DNA from: Rotaria socialis
Lineage: Eukaryota; Rotifera; Eurotatoria; Philodinida; Philodinidae
Length of the DNA: 64,000 nucleotides
Assembly (NCBI GenBank): GCA_905331475.1
Contig: CAJNYU010002277.1
Span: forward strand, 34,882 to 98,881
Direction: 5' to 3'
Shown here: piece by piece, positions 31,381 through 43,012 of the stretch
How the letters are laid out: the number at the start of each line of letters is the position of its first letter
Numbering within the stretch: position 1 is the first letter of the stretch
Translations under genes and position numbers: made by a program
Notes under the pieces: model-generated
What the model was told of the DNA's origin: nothing
Database searches by the model: none
What the model saw: only the letters and a program-made list of their open reading frames with translations

Positions 31381-32943
31381 TTTCCCGCCGTACGTCCACG
31401 ACCTGGGAGGGTTCGACAGAAAAATTTATCCTGTGCAAGTCTCTAATAGCCACTAGTGTTTATTGCGTTGAATGACTCAACGGTACATGGTTTAAATCTA
31501 TCCCGTTCAGATTCAATCACATGAAATTCAATAGCTACTTGGTTAGTTAATCGTTTTCTGACCTATTTCAATAATTTGAGTAACATCTACGGACTTTATA
31601 ATTTCTTCTAACCTACCTTACAAAATCTGACCCTTTCTTTTTATAAAGCACACATTGTAAATAGTTTTGATTTGAAGGTATTCGTCAATTGATTCATTGA
31701 TACTTGAAAACATATTCCCGCTAGTCATACCAATTATGATTCCATCAAATCGCACATTACGCAAATCCAGGTTTCATATTGACACTAAAGGTTTTCATCA
31801 ACTAATGTCGGATTTTTACCTTCTGCGATCGGGATAACAATATACTTAGAATCGTTGAGGAACTTTAGTATCGAAATAGTTTATTAAATGAATAAATATT
31901 TAAACTCAGTTTTTTATGAAAGAAACCTTCTGAAATTACTGACAAGAGTGTTATACTAGAATTTTCAGTTGGTTAACAAACGAAAAATATTGTCTATCCA
32001 TGACAAAGTCAGAACGATACAAAGCAAATCGATCTTTTTTCATTTGTTCTAAATGAATAATTTACGAAGATATAATAGTTGACAACTTAATCTGGTTAGA
32101 TCATCGGAATACAGCGCAGTTTAAATCAATTAAATTGTTGAATTTTATTAAGATTACACTGAAAAAATAAAATATGATATCGCTTCGAAACGATAGTAAA
32201 AATTAAAATAGTAAGTCAATGTTTTTCATTAAAGATTGTTATTGAAAGACTAAATATTGTTGATTCAGTGAAAATGCAGACATGAAGCACTAATAATTTA
32301 AAATAAAGATAACAGAACGCGATGGAAATCTGATGCAACGAAAATTTCTTGTAACCTCGTGATATATTTTCTTTACTGATGCACGAATTAATAGATTGAG
32401 AAGACAAGCATGTGTTAAGTGCTAATATCACGTTGATATGTGTTGGTACAATTTTCCCTAACTCCTTGTTTTATTTCCAATCTTCGAAAATCACACACAC
32501 ACACTCTCTGTTTCACTTCACTTATCTCTCTCATTGTTCCTGACTAAACTGCTCAAAAAGAGAAGAAAACAAACATTATAAAGACATGATCTAATCACAT
32601 CCCTTTTAGCTTTTTCAGATGAGAAAAAGAAATAGAGAGAAACAAGAGTTATTCGACCAAAACAAAAGAACGACAGTATAGACGAGCAAGACAAAGAATA
32701 AACTTAAGAACATGTAACAGAACGAAAGAAAATATAATAACAAAAACACAACGCAACATGTTTTATGGTATATCATTTATGCCATAACAGCATGGCTCAT
32801 TTTCTTTCGGATTCTGTAGAAATAAATCTTCACTCGGCAGGTAAAAAATGTGTCTTCTTTTTATTTTTTGCATTCTTCGTTGTCATTAGTTTCATTCTCA
32901 TCATTCTATCTTTATTGCAAAGACACAACTGGATATCATCAAA
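31381..32943. other. Spacer between array genes 1 and 2
   Basis: No gene is seen. A short CACACACACA run lies near 32492. The promoter of gene 2 should lie in the last few hundred bases, where I see no copy of the palindrome found upstream of later units. Confidence 0.4.
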
Positions 32944-34385
32944 ATGAAACACGAACAAACAAATGAACAAGTAGCTATGATAGCGGGTCAAAGTATGCCT
33001 TCAGTTAAAACAATGTCACTAACTGGAGACCCTAAAATATCACGAATTCGTAAAATTCTTCTTCTTATACTTGGTATTTTTATTGTAAGTTTCCTTTTGT
33101 TTCACTAGGATTACAAATAAATGAAGAGAATACGAGTCTTTTTTTAAATTTTGCTCCACTTCTAAAGCAATAGTATCGTGTGTATTGCGTAAACTACAAA
33201 CGATTGACTTGAAAATAAATCAGTCATTTATGCAGTTTTATACTAAAACAAATCCACTGTACTATTATCAAGATGATCTTCGGGCAAAATGTCTTTTAGC
33301 TCGAATTCATGTGAACGAACTTACATGAAATACGACGAACTTAGCATCGAGTTTGTTTCTTCCTGCAATAAACTGAGTCCACAAGAATTCCTCTAACGAT
33401 AATCGATCTACTAGAGAAATTTTCAAAGTTAATGAATCTGTTTATCATTAATATTATTTACGACTTTTTTTTAGGCACTCAGTGCGATCCGTACGATTGG
33501 TACGATTGTCATATTTATAATCGGGTATAGTGGAAACCGTTCTCAAGATGCTGCCTCAATTGTTCCAGTACTTCTTACACTTTTGCTGGAAGCCTTCGGT
33601 TTTTTCGTAACATACAAATACCATGAATTAGGTTTAGTTGTGGTATGTAGATGATTCTTTGTGAATTTTTTTAACTATCTAACATAGAACTGTGATGGAT
33701 TCTGGAAGAAATCTCTTTCACAATTAGACCCATTCGAAATAGCACTTTCAACTATACACATGTTTCTTAAAACTTGACTACTTTAAATGTCTCACCGTAA
33801 GATGCAACTAATTATTAGTATGACTTTCGATGACATATTTCGGGGAATATGATCTATCAAAATGCATAAATGCTTGTGCCGAATTCCATGTTTCCAGTGA
33901 AATTTGAATGAGATATATTTCTAGGCATATATAAGGCGTGCAAAGTGATATCCGAACTGTGTTCATAGACGCATCCGTATAGTTACGAGAGTACGCAGAA
34001 GCAACTTTCAAAAATATTAGTACTGCCAGAAGATCTTCTGATAACTACAGGCCATTTTAGTTTGCTTGGCTGACGGTAATTTCACTGTGTCTCTCGGGTA
34101 TTGGATTGGCAATTGGTCTCTGTTTCATAGTCGCTAATATGTTTTCAAACTCGGGCAAAGGTGCAGAATACACACATGTTTCTGATGACCTACCAACATT
34201 TGTGTACTTCGCTATTCTTACAAGATTGATTGTTTTTTTTATTGTTACAGTACGTATTTTTTCTTGTGCATCATTCTCTATATTATATTGACTACTTTGC
34301 AACCTAGATTGTCGTTACTGTACTTGCTTTCAAATTGACTAAACTGATCCGTAGGAAAAAATCCGAAACCATAACACCAATCTAA
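32944..34385 (+). CDS. Array gene 2: four-transmembrane protein
   Basis: Exons 32944-33084, 33475-33642, 34061-34249 and 34308-34385, all phase 0, give 191 residues. The N-tail has MKHEQTNEQVAMIAG and the family motif GDPKISRIRKILLLILGIFI leading into TM1. Exon 2 gives ALSAIRTIGTIVIFIIGYSG, then a loop and TM2 ending in TYKYHELGLVV. Exon 3 starts FAWL and encodes TM3 and TM4. The tail FKLTKLIRRKKSETITPI matches that of gene 1, so genes 1 and 2 form a subfamily. The loop between TM1 and TM2 contains GNRSQ, a possible N-glycosylation site. Flanking intron sequence is also similar to gene 1 (AGAAGATCTTCTGATAA before exon 3 in both), showing duplication of the whole locus. Confidence 0.8.
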
Positions 34386-35754
34386 TTGTCTACGATTTCA
34401 ATATTCGAGTCATACTAAGTTTAACTATATTTTTTTCTGTAGATTCTTATTTGCTTACTCCTTCCCTCCTAACAGTAGAAAAATAAATATTCAAGATATT
34501 TCTATTGTCAATCATTAATTAAACGAAAGAGTTATACACACACATTCATTCGTCTGATATCCAGAGGGAACAGTACTGATTGGGAGAATCGCGTATTCTC
34601 TAATCGAATTTTCCTCATGTATCTTTCAGGTATTTGTTAAAGGTGTCCATTGATGATTCATTCAATAATTTACTGAAAAATATTGCAGCTAAGGTTATGA
34701 TCAAACTCAAAAATAGTGACCACTTATTACGAACTCAATAACAACTGTAAATCGATAGAAAAGGCTTGCATGACTAGTTATGAGTCTTGATATACGCGTG
34801 TTGTTATTATTTGCTGAAAGATATTGATAACCAAAAATAATTTGTTTACATCATTTATTAAACAAAGAATACTGACGAGTATTTGATAGCGTGCAGCTGG
34901 ATAAACAACAGAGATTATAATCTAATTGAGTAGGTAGGAGAAATAAAAGTTTTTGATTGATGTGTATATAGTGGGTACTCTCCCTTGATTTAATAGTTCA
35001 GGCACTAAAACGACCGAAATGAAAGTCTTCGAGGCTTAATCTTAAGGATGCATTATTTCAAAATATTAAAATTCTTCGGGGTGAAATCATCTTGAAATGA
35101 TGATTCACGTGTCTATTCAATTGTCAAACGAACTTTTTTTCTGGATTTCAGGTCGATTATCCATTTTTGAAGTTTTTATTCAGCAATACATAATTAGTTT
35201 GAATTTAAAATAAATGCAGCGAAGCATCATTATTCACTAGTCATTAGTAACTATTATGATATCATATATTTTATAGAGTAACCTTTCTTCAACATTGTTT
35301 GATGGTGAAAAATATTTGTTTGGTTTATGCATCTTCGCATTCACATGCACTATGCAGACGATTCAACGAAGTTTTTTTTCTTTCTATCAGACTATTATGA
35401 AAGCTATGCATTTGATAAATGATAGAATGGAAGTATTGTTAACTGTTGACGTACATTATATACCGAATAGTAGTTATTTTTGTTGATGAATAATGGCTGG
35501 ATTAATATCACAAAACAAAAACTCTTCAACAAAGAAAACAAATTTCATATTCACTTTGCCATTACTTTTCCATAATATAATACACTCATATTACTGATAT
35601 CATACGTTTTTCTGGTAGCTATTTGCAGCGATATGTAATAAACTGGCCGAAAAGATTCGTTTCCATTAAGCATAGTTTTCTTAATTATATTTCGTTTTCT
35701 CTTGTTCGCATATCTGCATCTGATGTCTATTTTCTATAGACTCCCACAAATATC
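34386..35754. other. Spacer, nothing recognised
   Basis: AT-rich spacer. The small frame at 35295-35486 has no domain. Confidence 0.35.
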
Positions 35755-36620
35755 GTAAAAGTGCAAGAGGCAAAAGAAAGTGAAAATGCCATTATCTTGG
35801 ACAATACTGACACCAAAGATTATAGATACGATGAACTCGAAAAATTCTTCTGATTATACTTGACGTATGACTCACAAGTTTTCCTTTATTTTTTGTATTA
35901 AGTCAGATACATATGTGTTACATAAGAAAAAACCATATGCTTATAACAATGTGAAAAATAGCGGTGCAACACGATTTATAATTTTATGCTTTTCCGGGAT
36001 TATTGTTATGTATCTCATTGTAATCTAACGTTAATCAAAGTAAAAGATGATTCGACTAGATTTATCAACGTCTCTAACGACACTCCTAATTTTAGAGAAT
36101 ATATCGCGATTCATTCTTGTATATTCGAAGGTTTATATATATAAATCGTTCGACTACCAAGATGACTAGTACAATAGGATTTGTCAATTGTTTGAACAAG
36201 AGTTCATGTGATGTGCGCATTGATAAATCTCTTATGTTAGTTATGTCGTCGCATATGAATGCCATGAAAACGATTTTGCTTTGACGACTAGTTGATTGGA
36301 TGTGCTTCGAATACTGCATCCGAAGATGATTTGTAGATTTTACTGTTTTATTTACAAGATTTTCTTTGATATCCTACAAAAAAAATCCACAGAATAAAAC
36401 TAACCGTTGAAATTCGTCTTTCTCTTTTAATTTGAAATAGCAGCTTAATATTTTAGTTTACTTGACTAAACACGATTTCATTCGTCATCGTTTGTATCAC
36501 TATTGTAGCCGTCCTCTTATTTATTCCACTAGGCTCATCTGTCTTTCCATTTGATGTGAGCAGGGACTACAAGAGGCGTAGCATTGTTAGATCACTATCA
36601 GCGCCATTTTTCTAGAATAT
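35755..36620 (+). pseudogene. Array copy 3: decayed remnant
   Basis: Near 35826-35880 the sequence TACGATGAACTCGAAAAATT, then CTTCTGATTATACTTG, closely follows the conserved end of exon 1 (TACGACGAACTCGTAAAATT, then CTTCTAATTATACTTG) but contains stop codons. The preceding ~70 bp resemble the start of exon 1 (CAAGAGGCAAAAGAAAG versus CGCAAGAGAATGAAAAAG). At 36457 a TTTTAG acceptor is followed by TTTACTTGACTAAACACGAT, a mutated exon 3 start in which the invariant Trp codon is TGA. I could not find exon 2 between them. It is a relic of a further family member between genes 2 and 4. Confidence 0.5.
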
Positions 36621-38253
36621 GCTTACTTTTAGCGTAGCCAACCTTATAAGTGCCAGAAAAACATCACGGTCATGTAAAATAAATGTCAAACACCTTATTT
36701 TTATCGATATCGTCATCAATACGGTGATGATTTATTGGCTGAATGAATGTCATTGAACAGATATATTAATTTCGTTCATTATTACTAAATAAGATCTATT
36801 TTCGCCACACCAATTTTTGATTTTTTTTAAGCATAGTAACAGCTATCTACGTTAACTAGTATTTCATCAAAAAAAGACTTCACAATCTTCAATCAGGGTG
36901 TGAGTGTGGGTGTGGATAGGGATGTTTTTTCTAAACCCATACGCAGACTCACACCCACACACCCAAAACAGACAAATAATGATTGAAACTAGTGTTACAC
37001 ACAGTAGGAATTCATACTCCCACCCATATCCTTCACTCTACAGCTAATCGAAGAGCATTCATGTAAGACCTCTAATAAATTCTGGACAGTGTTTCGTTAT
37101 CTGCGTTAATACAAATTATATAGTTGGCGAAAAAAACAATTATTGTTTCAAAAAATTTCTGCATGTTCAGTTTTGAATATAAAATTACTGAAACATGTCG
37201 AGTTTTTTCTTCTTCATTATAATTTATTCATCCGTTCATGTATTCCTTAGTATCGACAATCGAAACCATGATTATATCACTTCTAATTCCTACAGACATC
37301 ACTAAAACCGAGAGCTATCAGAGATATATATCTAATTGGTTTGAAATCTATTTAAAAAATATTCAGTAGAAAATGCATTAAACATTTTCTTGTATTATAT
37401 CGCTCTAATCTGATGGTCGAACGATGAAGTTAAGTAGAACGTGAAGGCTAAATTTTAACACTTTTCGCGTGGAATTTCAGAGGCATTAAGGTAAAAAACG
37501 ATACATTTTGTACGAAAAAGTTGCTATCGCTCGCTGAATCGTAGTTTGTAGTCGATGACTCAGGATGAAGGTAAACTGATATAATGAAAGTTGTATTGCT
37601 ATATTAATTGACACTATAAAATCATGCATCTTACCTAGACAGAAGCATCTATCAATCTACAAGACAGTAATCATTAAAATGTCTAGTGCTTAGAGAGCGT
37701 GCAAAAATTTTTTTTTCTCTGCATAATTATGTAGTTGTCGAGTTGCTCTTTTTTTTTGAGTACGCAATTTTATTACGTCTACACACGCTTATAACACTTT
37801 ATTTTACTCTTTTATCAAAAATAATGATTATACGAATTCTGTTTATTTGAATTATTCGTTACATTAGCCAAGATAATTCTACACGAAATACTTTCAATGG
37901 GGTTTTCTGCAATACGAATCCTTTTTCCTGACATAGAAAAACTTTCCTAGGCCCTTAACATGACGGAAGAGTCCCACGACCATGGCTTATGATGCATGGG
38001 CAATGAGGCATGCATTCTTTCACATCGTATTTTATTTTCGTTTTCTCTCTCTTTCCCCACTGATAGCTGTAGCCTTCGGTGATCATCATCACACATTTGT
38101 ATTACCGGTCTGTAAAGTACCATAGAAAACCAAAGAACTGCTCTGTCTTCTATCTTTTTTCTTCCTTCCTCCCATATTTTCTCTTTTTCATATATATATA
38201 AATGTTACATTTTATAACTGCTTAGTCAAAACATTAACTAGCCGAGAATCGAA
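36621..38253. repeat. Array spacer with telomere-like tract and shared spacer block
   Basis: A GTGTGAGTGTGGGTGTGGAT tract at 36897-36920 is followed by its inverted form at 36950-36966 (ACTCACACCCACACACCC). From 37030 to about 37650 the sequence matches spacers after later copies: CTAATCGAAGAGCATTCA (37041) recurs near 40261, and ATCTATTTAAAAAATATTCA (37347) recurs at 40720. This shows that duplication units include spacers. The last 200 bp are the gene 4 promoter. Confidence 0.65.
38079..38094. promoter_or_regulatory. Palindromic upstream motif, array gene 4
   Basis: GTGATCATCATCACAC, 175 bp before the ATG, has inverted halves GTGAT/ATCAC. It follows the conserved CTGATAGCTGTAG block. A TATA-like TATATATATAAAT lies at 38191-38203, 51 bp before the ATG. 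Confidence 0.45.
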
Positions 38254-39955
38254 ATGCATGACGCGCAAGACAACGACGACACTGTTCTGATGAGTAGTCC
38301 TCACATACCTGCTGCGCAAGACAAGGGCAACGCTGTTCTGATTACTAGTCTTCGCACGCCTGCTTCGCAGCCGTCGTCATTGACTGACGATCCTGAAATA
38401 CGAAGAACTCGGAAAATTCTTCTAATTTTACTTCGTACCATTCTCGTGAGTTCTACTTGTCTTATGATTATCGAGGAACACCCATCTTTGTCGACTTATT
38501 TTTAAAAATATAACTTTTTACTGACTAAACCTTCAGAACATATAATTGTTTCAATTTGAAATAAATCAACTTAATTCAAATTGAATGACAAGATATTCAG
38601 TCAAACAATATTTAGGCACCCATATAATTTTCCGATCATAACTTGTATCCATTCAATGAATCTATTTTTAGGTTCTGGCTGTACTTGCTACAATTGGTTC
38701 GATCGCTGGCAATGTAGTTACGAACAATTCCGAATACTCGTCACGCGGTGTTGAAATTAGTCGATCTCTTATTCCAGTTGTTTTTCTCACCTTTGGATAT
38801 TTGGTCGCTCATCGATACTCTAAAATAGGCTTACTAGTGGTATGTACCAACTGTGGTGTGTTTTTTAGTTTGTAAGTAACATCGTCTTTGGGAAATTCTC
38901 TTGACAAACTAAATATAGCCAAGGGGAAAATCTTTTTCAGGAAGAAGTACGATGTACAAGTAGTTAATTACAAAATGTATGTTGTATTTCTTTCCTAATT
39001 GCATTTGAAGTAAATATTTTCTTCATAAATATCCAGATTAACCGAAAACGAATCCGAATTGAAATAAAAGAAACTATTTCCATGAGATTAAACTTTGCTA
39101 GGTGAGAAATACTTTTTCCAAAAGTTATGATATATTGACAAAGTTTTTACGTTCACGTTTATTGAATGCACACATGATTTGAGACCGTTTGAAATAGCCA
39201 GCAATGACTTTTCGTTTACTCGTTATACAACCCATTTTAGTATCATCGAGACACTGTCAACACTTATAGCCATTGAAAGTTATGATATTTTGTAATTAAT
39301 TGTTAATTGAGTTGGTCTGAATTATAGTTGTATTATTTTTTCACCAAATAAAGTCAAAGGCAAAATCACAAGCTTTAACAGATTATGTATACTTTTTCTT
39401 GCGAGTAAGTGTGAACGAAGATCAATATCAACAAGAAGGTCCCCCATTAGAATATATTTTACCTGTCTTCAAAACCATGGCTGTATTGCAACAATTTATT
39501 GACAAAATAGTTGGGAATTGTTTTTCTTCCAGGTCCTCATATTTTCATAAACGACATTTGCTCGAAATCGAATAAAACAAAATACTCAACGAATACTCTC
39601 TCAATAAAAACATTTCTACTTCCGATTTTTAGTCTAGTTGGCTGAACATCATTGAATTGGTTATTAATGCTATTATAATAGTGCTACTCTTCGTTGCCTG
39701 TTTGACTTCTTTAACTAATGCGAGCTCAGTTAATAATAGTCAAACTAATGGTATGCTGGTTGGTGCATCAATAGTTTTCTTCGTTCTAATTGTTATTATC
39801 ATTGCAGCTCTTATTCTTCATGTAGGTCTTTTATTTCTTTTGTTTCCATTCATTTTCACTTTTATTTCACTTTGTAGATTGTGATTGTAAAATTTGCTTT
39901 CAAATTGGCAAGAGTTATCGAATCCAAAAAGTCTTCATTTTGTCAACAAATTTAA
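38254..39955 (+). CDS. Array gene 4: four-transmembrane protein with duplicated N-tail
   Basis: Exons 38254-38445, 38672-38839, 39633-39821 and 39878-39955, phase 0, give 208 residues. Exon 1 is 51 bp longer than in most sisters because the N-tail segment AQDNDDTVLMSSPHIPA is followed by a second copy, AQDKGNAVLITSLRTPA. Then come DDPEIRRTRKILLILLRTIL into TM1, VLAVLATIGSIAGN, the loop NNSEYSSRG (possible N-glycosylation), TM2, HRYSKIGLLV, TM3 and TM4. The C-tail FKLARVIESKKSSFCQQI is typical of copies 4-9. Exon 3 begins SSWL instead of the otherwise invariant FAWL. It is very close to gene 5, including intron sequence, so these two are the youngest pair or have been homogenised. Confidence 0.85.
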
Positions 39956-40154
39956 CTGTTCGATTTGTGAAATACATTATTCATCGTAACTTTTATTCGA
40001 AATTTGCGTAGTTTCTCATTTATGTTCTCTCTCTCTCTCATTGAAATCTCTATAAATAAATGTGAAAGTACTTATCTAAACTGATTGTTATGGGCGTACA
40101 ACAATAGCAGATAGCGTGGTGGTTGTCGAAAAGTTATACAGCCCATCGATTTAC

Positions 40155-40250
40155 CTGAGGGTGTCGGTGTACTTATCATGTCTGGCTATAAACCCCACAC
40201 CCACACCCACACCCCACACCCTGTGTTTGTAACTTACAAACACACCCCTC
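40155..40250. repeat. Interstitial telomere-like tract
   Basis: GAGGGTGTCGGTGT on the left and CCCCACACCCACACCCACAC, then CCCACACCC, on the right face each other, as in the tract at 36897. The unit is TGTGGG/CCCACA. Confidence 0.6.
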
Positions 40251-41365
40251 ACTCAACAGCTAATCGAAAAGCATTCAACGAAGATTCTTAATAAAATCTG
40301 AACAGTGCTTTGTTGGTTGCGTTTATACCAATAATATATTGGCGAAAAAAATGTAATCATTGTTTTATCCAAATAGCTCTTTCTTTATTTTCGATGCATC
40401 ACATTGGAATGATAATTCCGATGAAATTTTTATCGTGTTTGTGACGATAGTCACTCACATACGCAATCATTATGACTTGATGACTTTTGTGTTAATTTCA
40501 TTGACTGGAAAAATTAAAATTCCAATGTTCAGTTATGAATATAAAATAACTGCAACATGCCGTTTTCTTTCTCCTTCATTATAAATTATTCGTCTGTTCA
40601 TTTATTCTTTACTATCGACAATCAAAAAGATAATTATATTACTGCTAATTCATAGAGACATCAGTAAGAACAGGAGCAGCTCTCAGAGATCTATTTCTAA
40701 TTGGTTAGAAATCTATTTAAAAAATATTCACTCTACCATGTACTAAATATTTTCTTGTATTATATCCGCGTAATCTTATGGTAGAATGCTGGAGTTAAGT
40801 AGAATGCGAAGATTAAAACTTCACACTATCCGTGTCGAATTTCAATGGCGTTAAGGTAAGAAAAAGATATATTTCATATGAAAAAGTTACTTCCGCTCGC
40901 TGAATCGTATTTTATAGCCGATGATTCAGGATAACGGTAAACTGTGAAGTAATTAAAGTTGTATTGTCATATTTATTGACACTAAAAACTCATAGATCTT
41001 ATCTAGACAGAAATATCTATAAATTGGCATGCTAGTATTCATTGAAACATTTAGTGGTTAGAGAGCGTTCGAAATCTATTTTATTTCTCTGAACAATTAT
41101 ATGTATGTTTTGAATTACTCTTTTATTAAAAAATAATCATTCTACGAATTCTGCTTAATTTAAATCAGTTTTTACATGCCGACGACATTTCCCCATCAAC
41201 ATAACGAGCAACAGGTTCTGAAATACGAGTCATTTTCTGTTGACCCAGTGAAACTTTCCAGGAACCTTAGTATGACGGTCGAGTTCTATAAGTCAAACAT
41301 TCTTTACACATATCATATATTTATTCTAGTTTTTTTCTCATTTCCGCTGATAGTTGTGTTCTACT

Positions 41366-41380
41366 GTGATCGTTATCACA
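41366..41380. promoter_or_regulatory. Palindromic upstream motif, array gene 5
   Basis: GTGATCGTTATCACA lies 184 bp before the start codon at 41550 and follows CGCTGATAGTTGTGTTCTAC. A TATA-like GATATATAGG lies near 41482. Confidence 0.45.
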
Positions 41381-41549
41381 TATTTTTATTGTTGCTCACT
41401 AGAATACAGCAGAATAACAAAGAACTACGTTGTCCTCTTGTTTTGTTCTTTCCTCTTCCCATCTTCTCTCTTCTCCGAAATGATATATAGGTTAACTTTT
41501 ATAACTATTTAGTCGAAACGTTAGGTTGCATATAATAACAATACAATAC

Positions 41550-43012
41550 ATGCAAAACCACGAAAACGTTGTTGCGATGGATACTCCTTACATGCCTGTT
41601 TCGCAGCTTTTGTCATTGAATGACGATCCTGAAATACGACGAACTCGTAAAATTCTTCTAGTTATACTTGGTGTGCTTTTCGTAAGTTCTTCTTGCTTTA
41701 TGACTATCGAGGTGCGCCCATCTTTCTCGACTAACCTTTTAAAAATATAATTTTTTGCTCACTAAACTTTCTGAAGGTTAATTTTTTTCGATCTGGAATA
41801 ATCTAACTTAATTCAAGTGAAAACCCAAAATTTTTAAGCAAAAAATATTTAGATAATCACATCGATTTTCGATCATAACTTATATGCATTCATTGAATCA
41901 ATTTTTAGGTTCTCGCTGTACTTGGTACAATTGGTTCGATTGCTGGCAATGGAGTTACGAATAATTTCGGATACTCGTCACGCGGTGTTCAAATTGGTCG
42001 ATCTCTTATTTCAGTTGTTTTTCTCAGCTTTGGATATTTGGTCGCTCATCGATACTCTAAAATAGGCTTACTAGTGGTATGTACCAACTGTGGTGTGTTT
42101 TTTAGTTAATGAATAACATCGCTTTTGGGAAATTCTCCTGACAAACTAAATATAGCCAAGGGGAAAATCTTTTTCCCAAAAATTACGATAAACATTGTGA
42201 AAGTTTTCACCTTCACTTTTATCGAATGTACGCATGATTTGAGATCGTTGGAAATAGTCTTCAAAGACTTTTCGTTTATTTGTTATGCAACCAATTTGAG
42301 AATCTTCGAGACACCCGCAACAATGATAGTCATGGAAAGTTATGCTTTTTGTGATTCGTTTTTAATTCAGTTGATCTGAATCATACTTGAATTATTTTTT
42401 CTCCAAATAAAGTCAAAGACAAAATTACAAGCGTTAACAGATTATGTATGCTTTGATCACGAGGATGTGCGAGCGAAAATCAATGCCAACAAGGAGATCC
42501 GCCGCAAAAAAATATTTTACCTGTCTTCAAAAATAGGGTTTTATTGTAACAATTTACGGATGAAACAGTTCGAAATTATTTTTTGCCAGGTCGATATATT
42601 TTCATGTATGACATTTGCTCGAGAAGAAATAAAACAAAACAGTCGAGAAATACTCTCTCAATAAAAATATTTCTACTTACAATTTTTAGTTTGCTTGGTT
42701 AAACATTATTGGATTGGTTATTAGTGGTATTGCGGTAATGCTGCTTTTCGTTTTAGGTTTGGTTTCTTTAACTAATCCAAGCTCAGTTAATAATACTCAA
42801 GCCTATGGTATTCTGATTGGTGAATCAATAGTTTTCTTTGTTGTAATTGTTATTATCATTGCAGCTTTTATTCTTCAAGTAGGTCTTTTATTTCTTTTGT
42901 TTCCAGTTATTTTCATTTTTATTTCACTTTGTAGATTGTGATTGTAAAGTTTGCTTTCAAATTGGCAAGACTTATCGAAGCCAACAAGTCTTCATTTCGT
43001 CAACAAATTTAA
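41550..43012 (+). CDS. Array gene 5: four-transmembrane protein
   Basis: Exons 41550-41681, 41909-42076, 42690-42878 and 42935-43012, phase 0, give 188 residues. The N-tail MQNHENVVAMDTPYMPVSQ is three codons shorter than in the sisters, followed by DDPEIRRTRKILLVILGVLF. Exon 2 gives VLAVLGTIGSIAGN and TM2 LISVVFLSFGYLVAHRYSK. Exon 3 begins FAWLNIIGLVISG. The loop has NNTQ (possible glycosylation), then come TM4 and the tail IVIVKFAFKLARLIEANKSS. This is a clean intact copy and a good reference for the family. Confidence 0.88.

Larger units (their letters stand above)
39956..41549. repeat. Array spacer between genes 4 and 5
   Basis: It contains the conserved poly(A) region (CTCTATAAATAAATGTGAAA near 40047, repeated after genes 5 and 7). 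A telomere-like tract of tandem CCCACA units lies at 40190-40225. The duplicated spacer block (40258-41060) matches 37038-37650, and the gene 5 promoter lies at the end. The open frame at 41176-41490 overlaps the conserved promoter block and is not supported as a gene. Confidence 0.65.

Noticed and set aside
32488-32508. CACACA microsatellite as a telomere-like tract
   Set aside because: It lacks the GGG/CCC component, so it is treated as a simple dinucleotide repeat.
41176-41490. 104-codon frame upstream of array gene 5
   Set aside because: It overlaps the conserved promoter block, and the same region in other units is not open, so it is probably chance.
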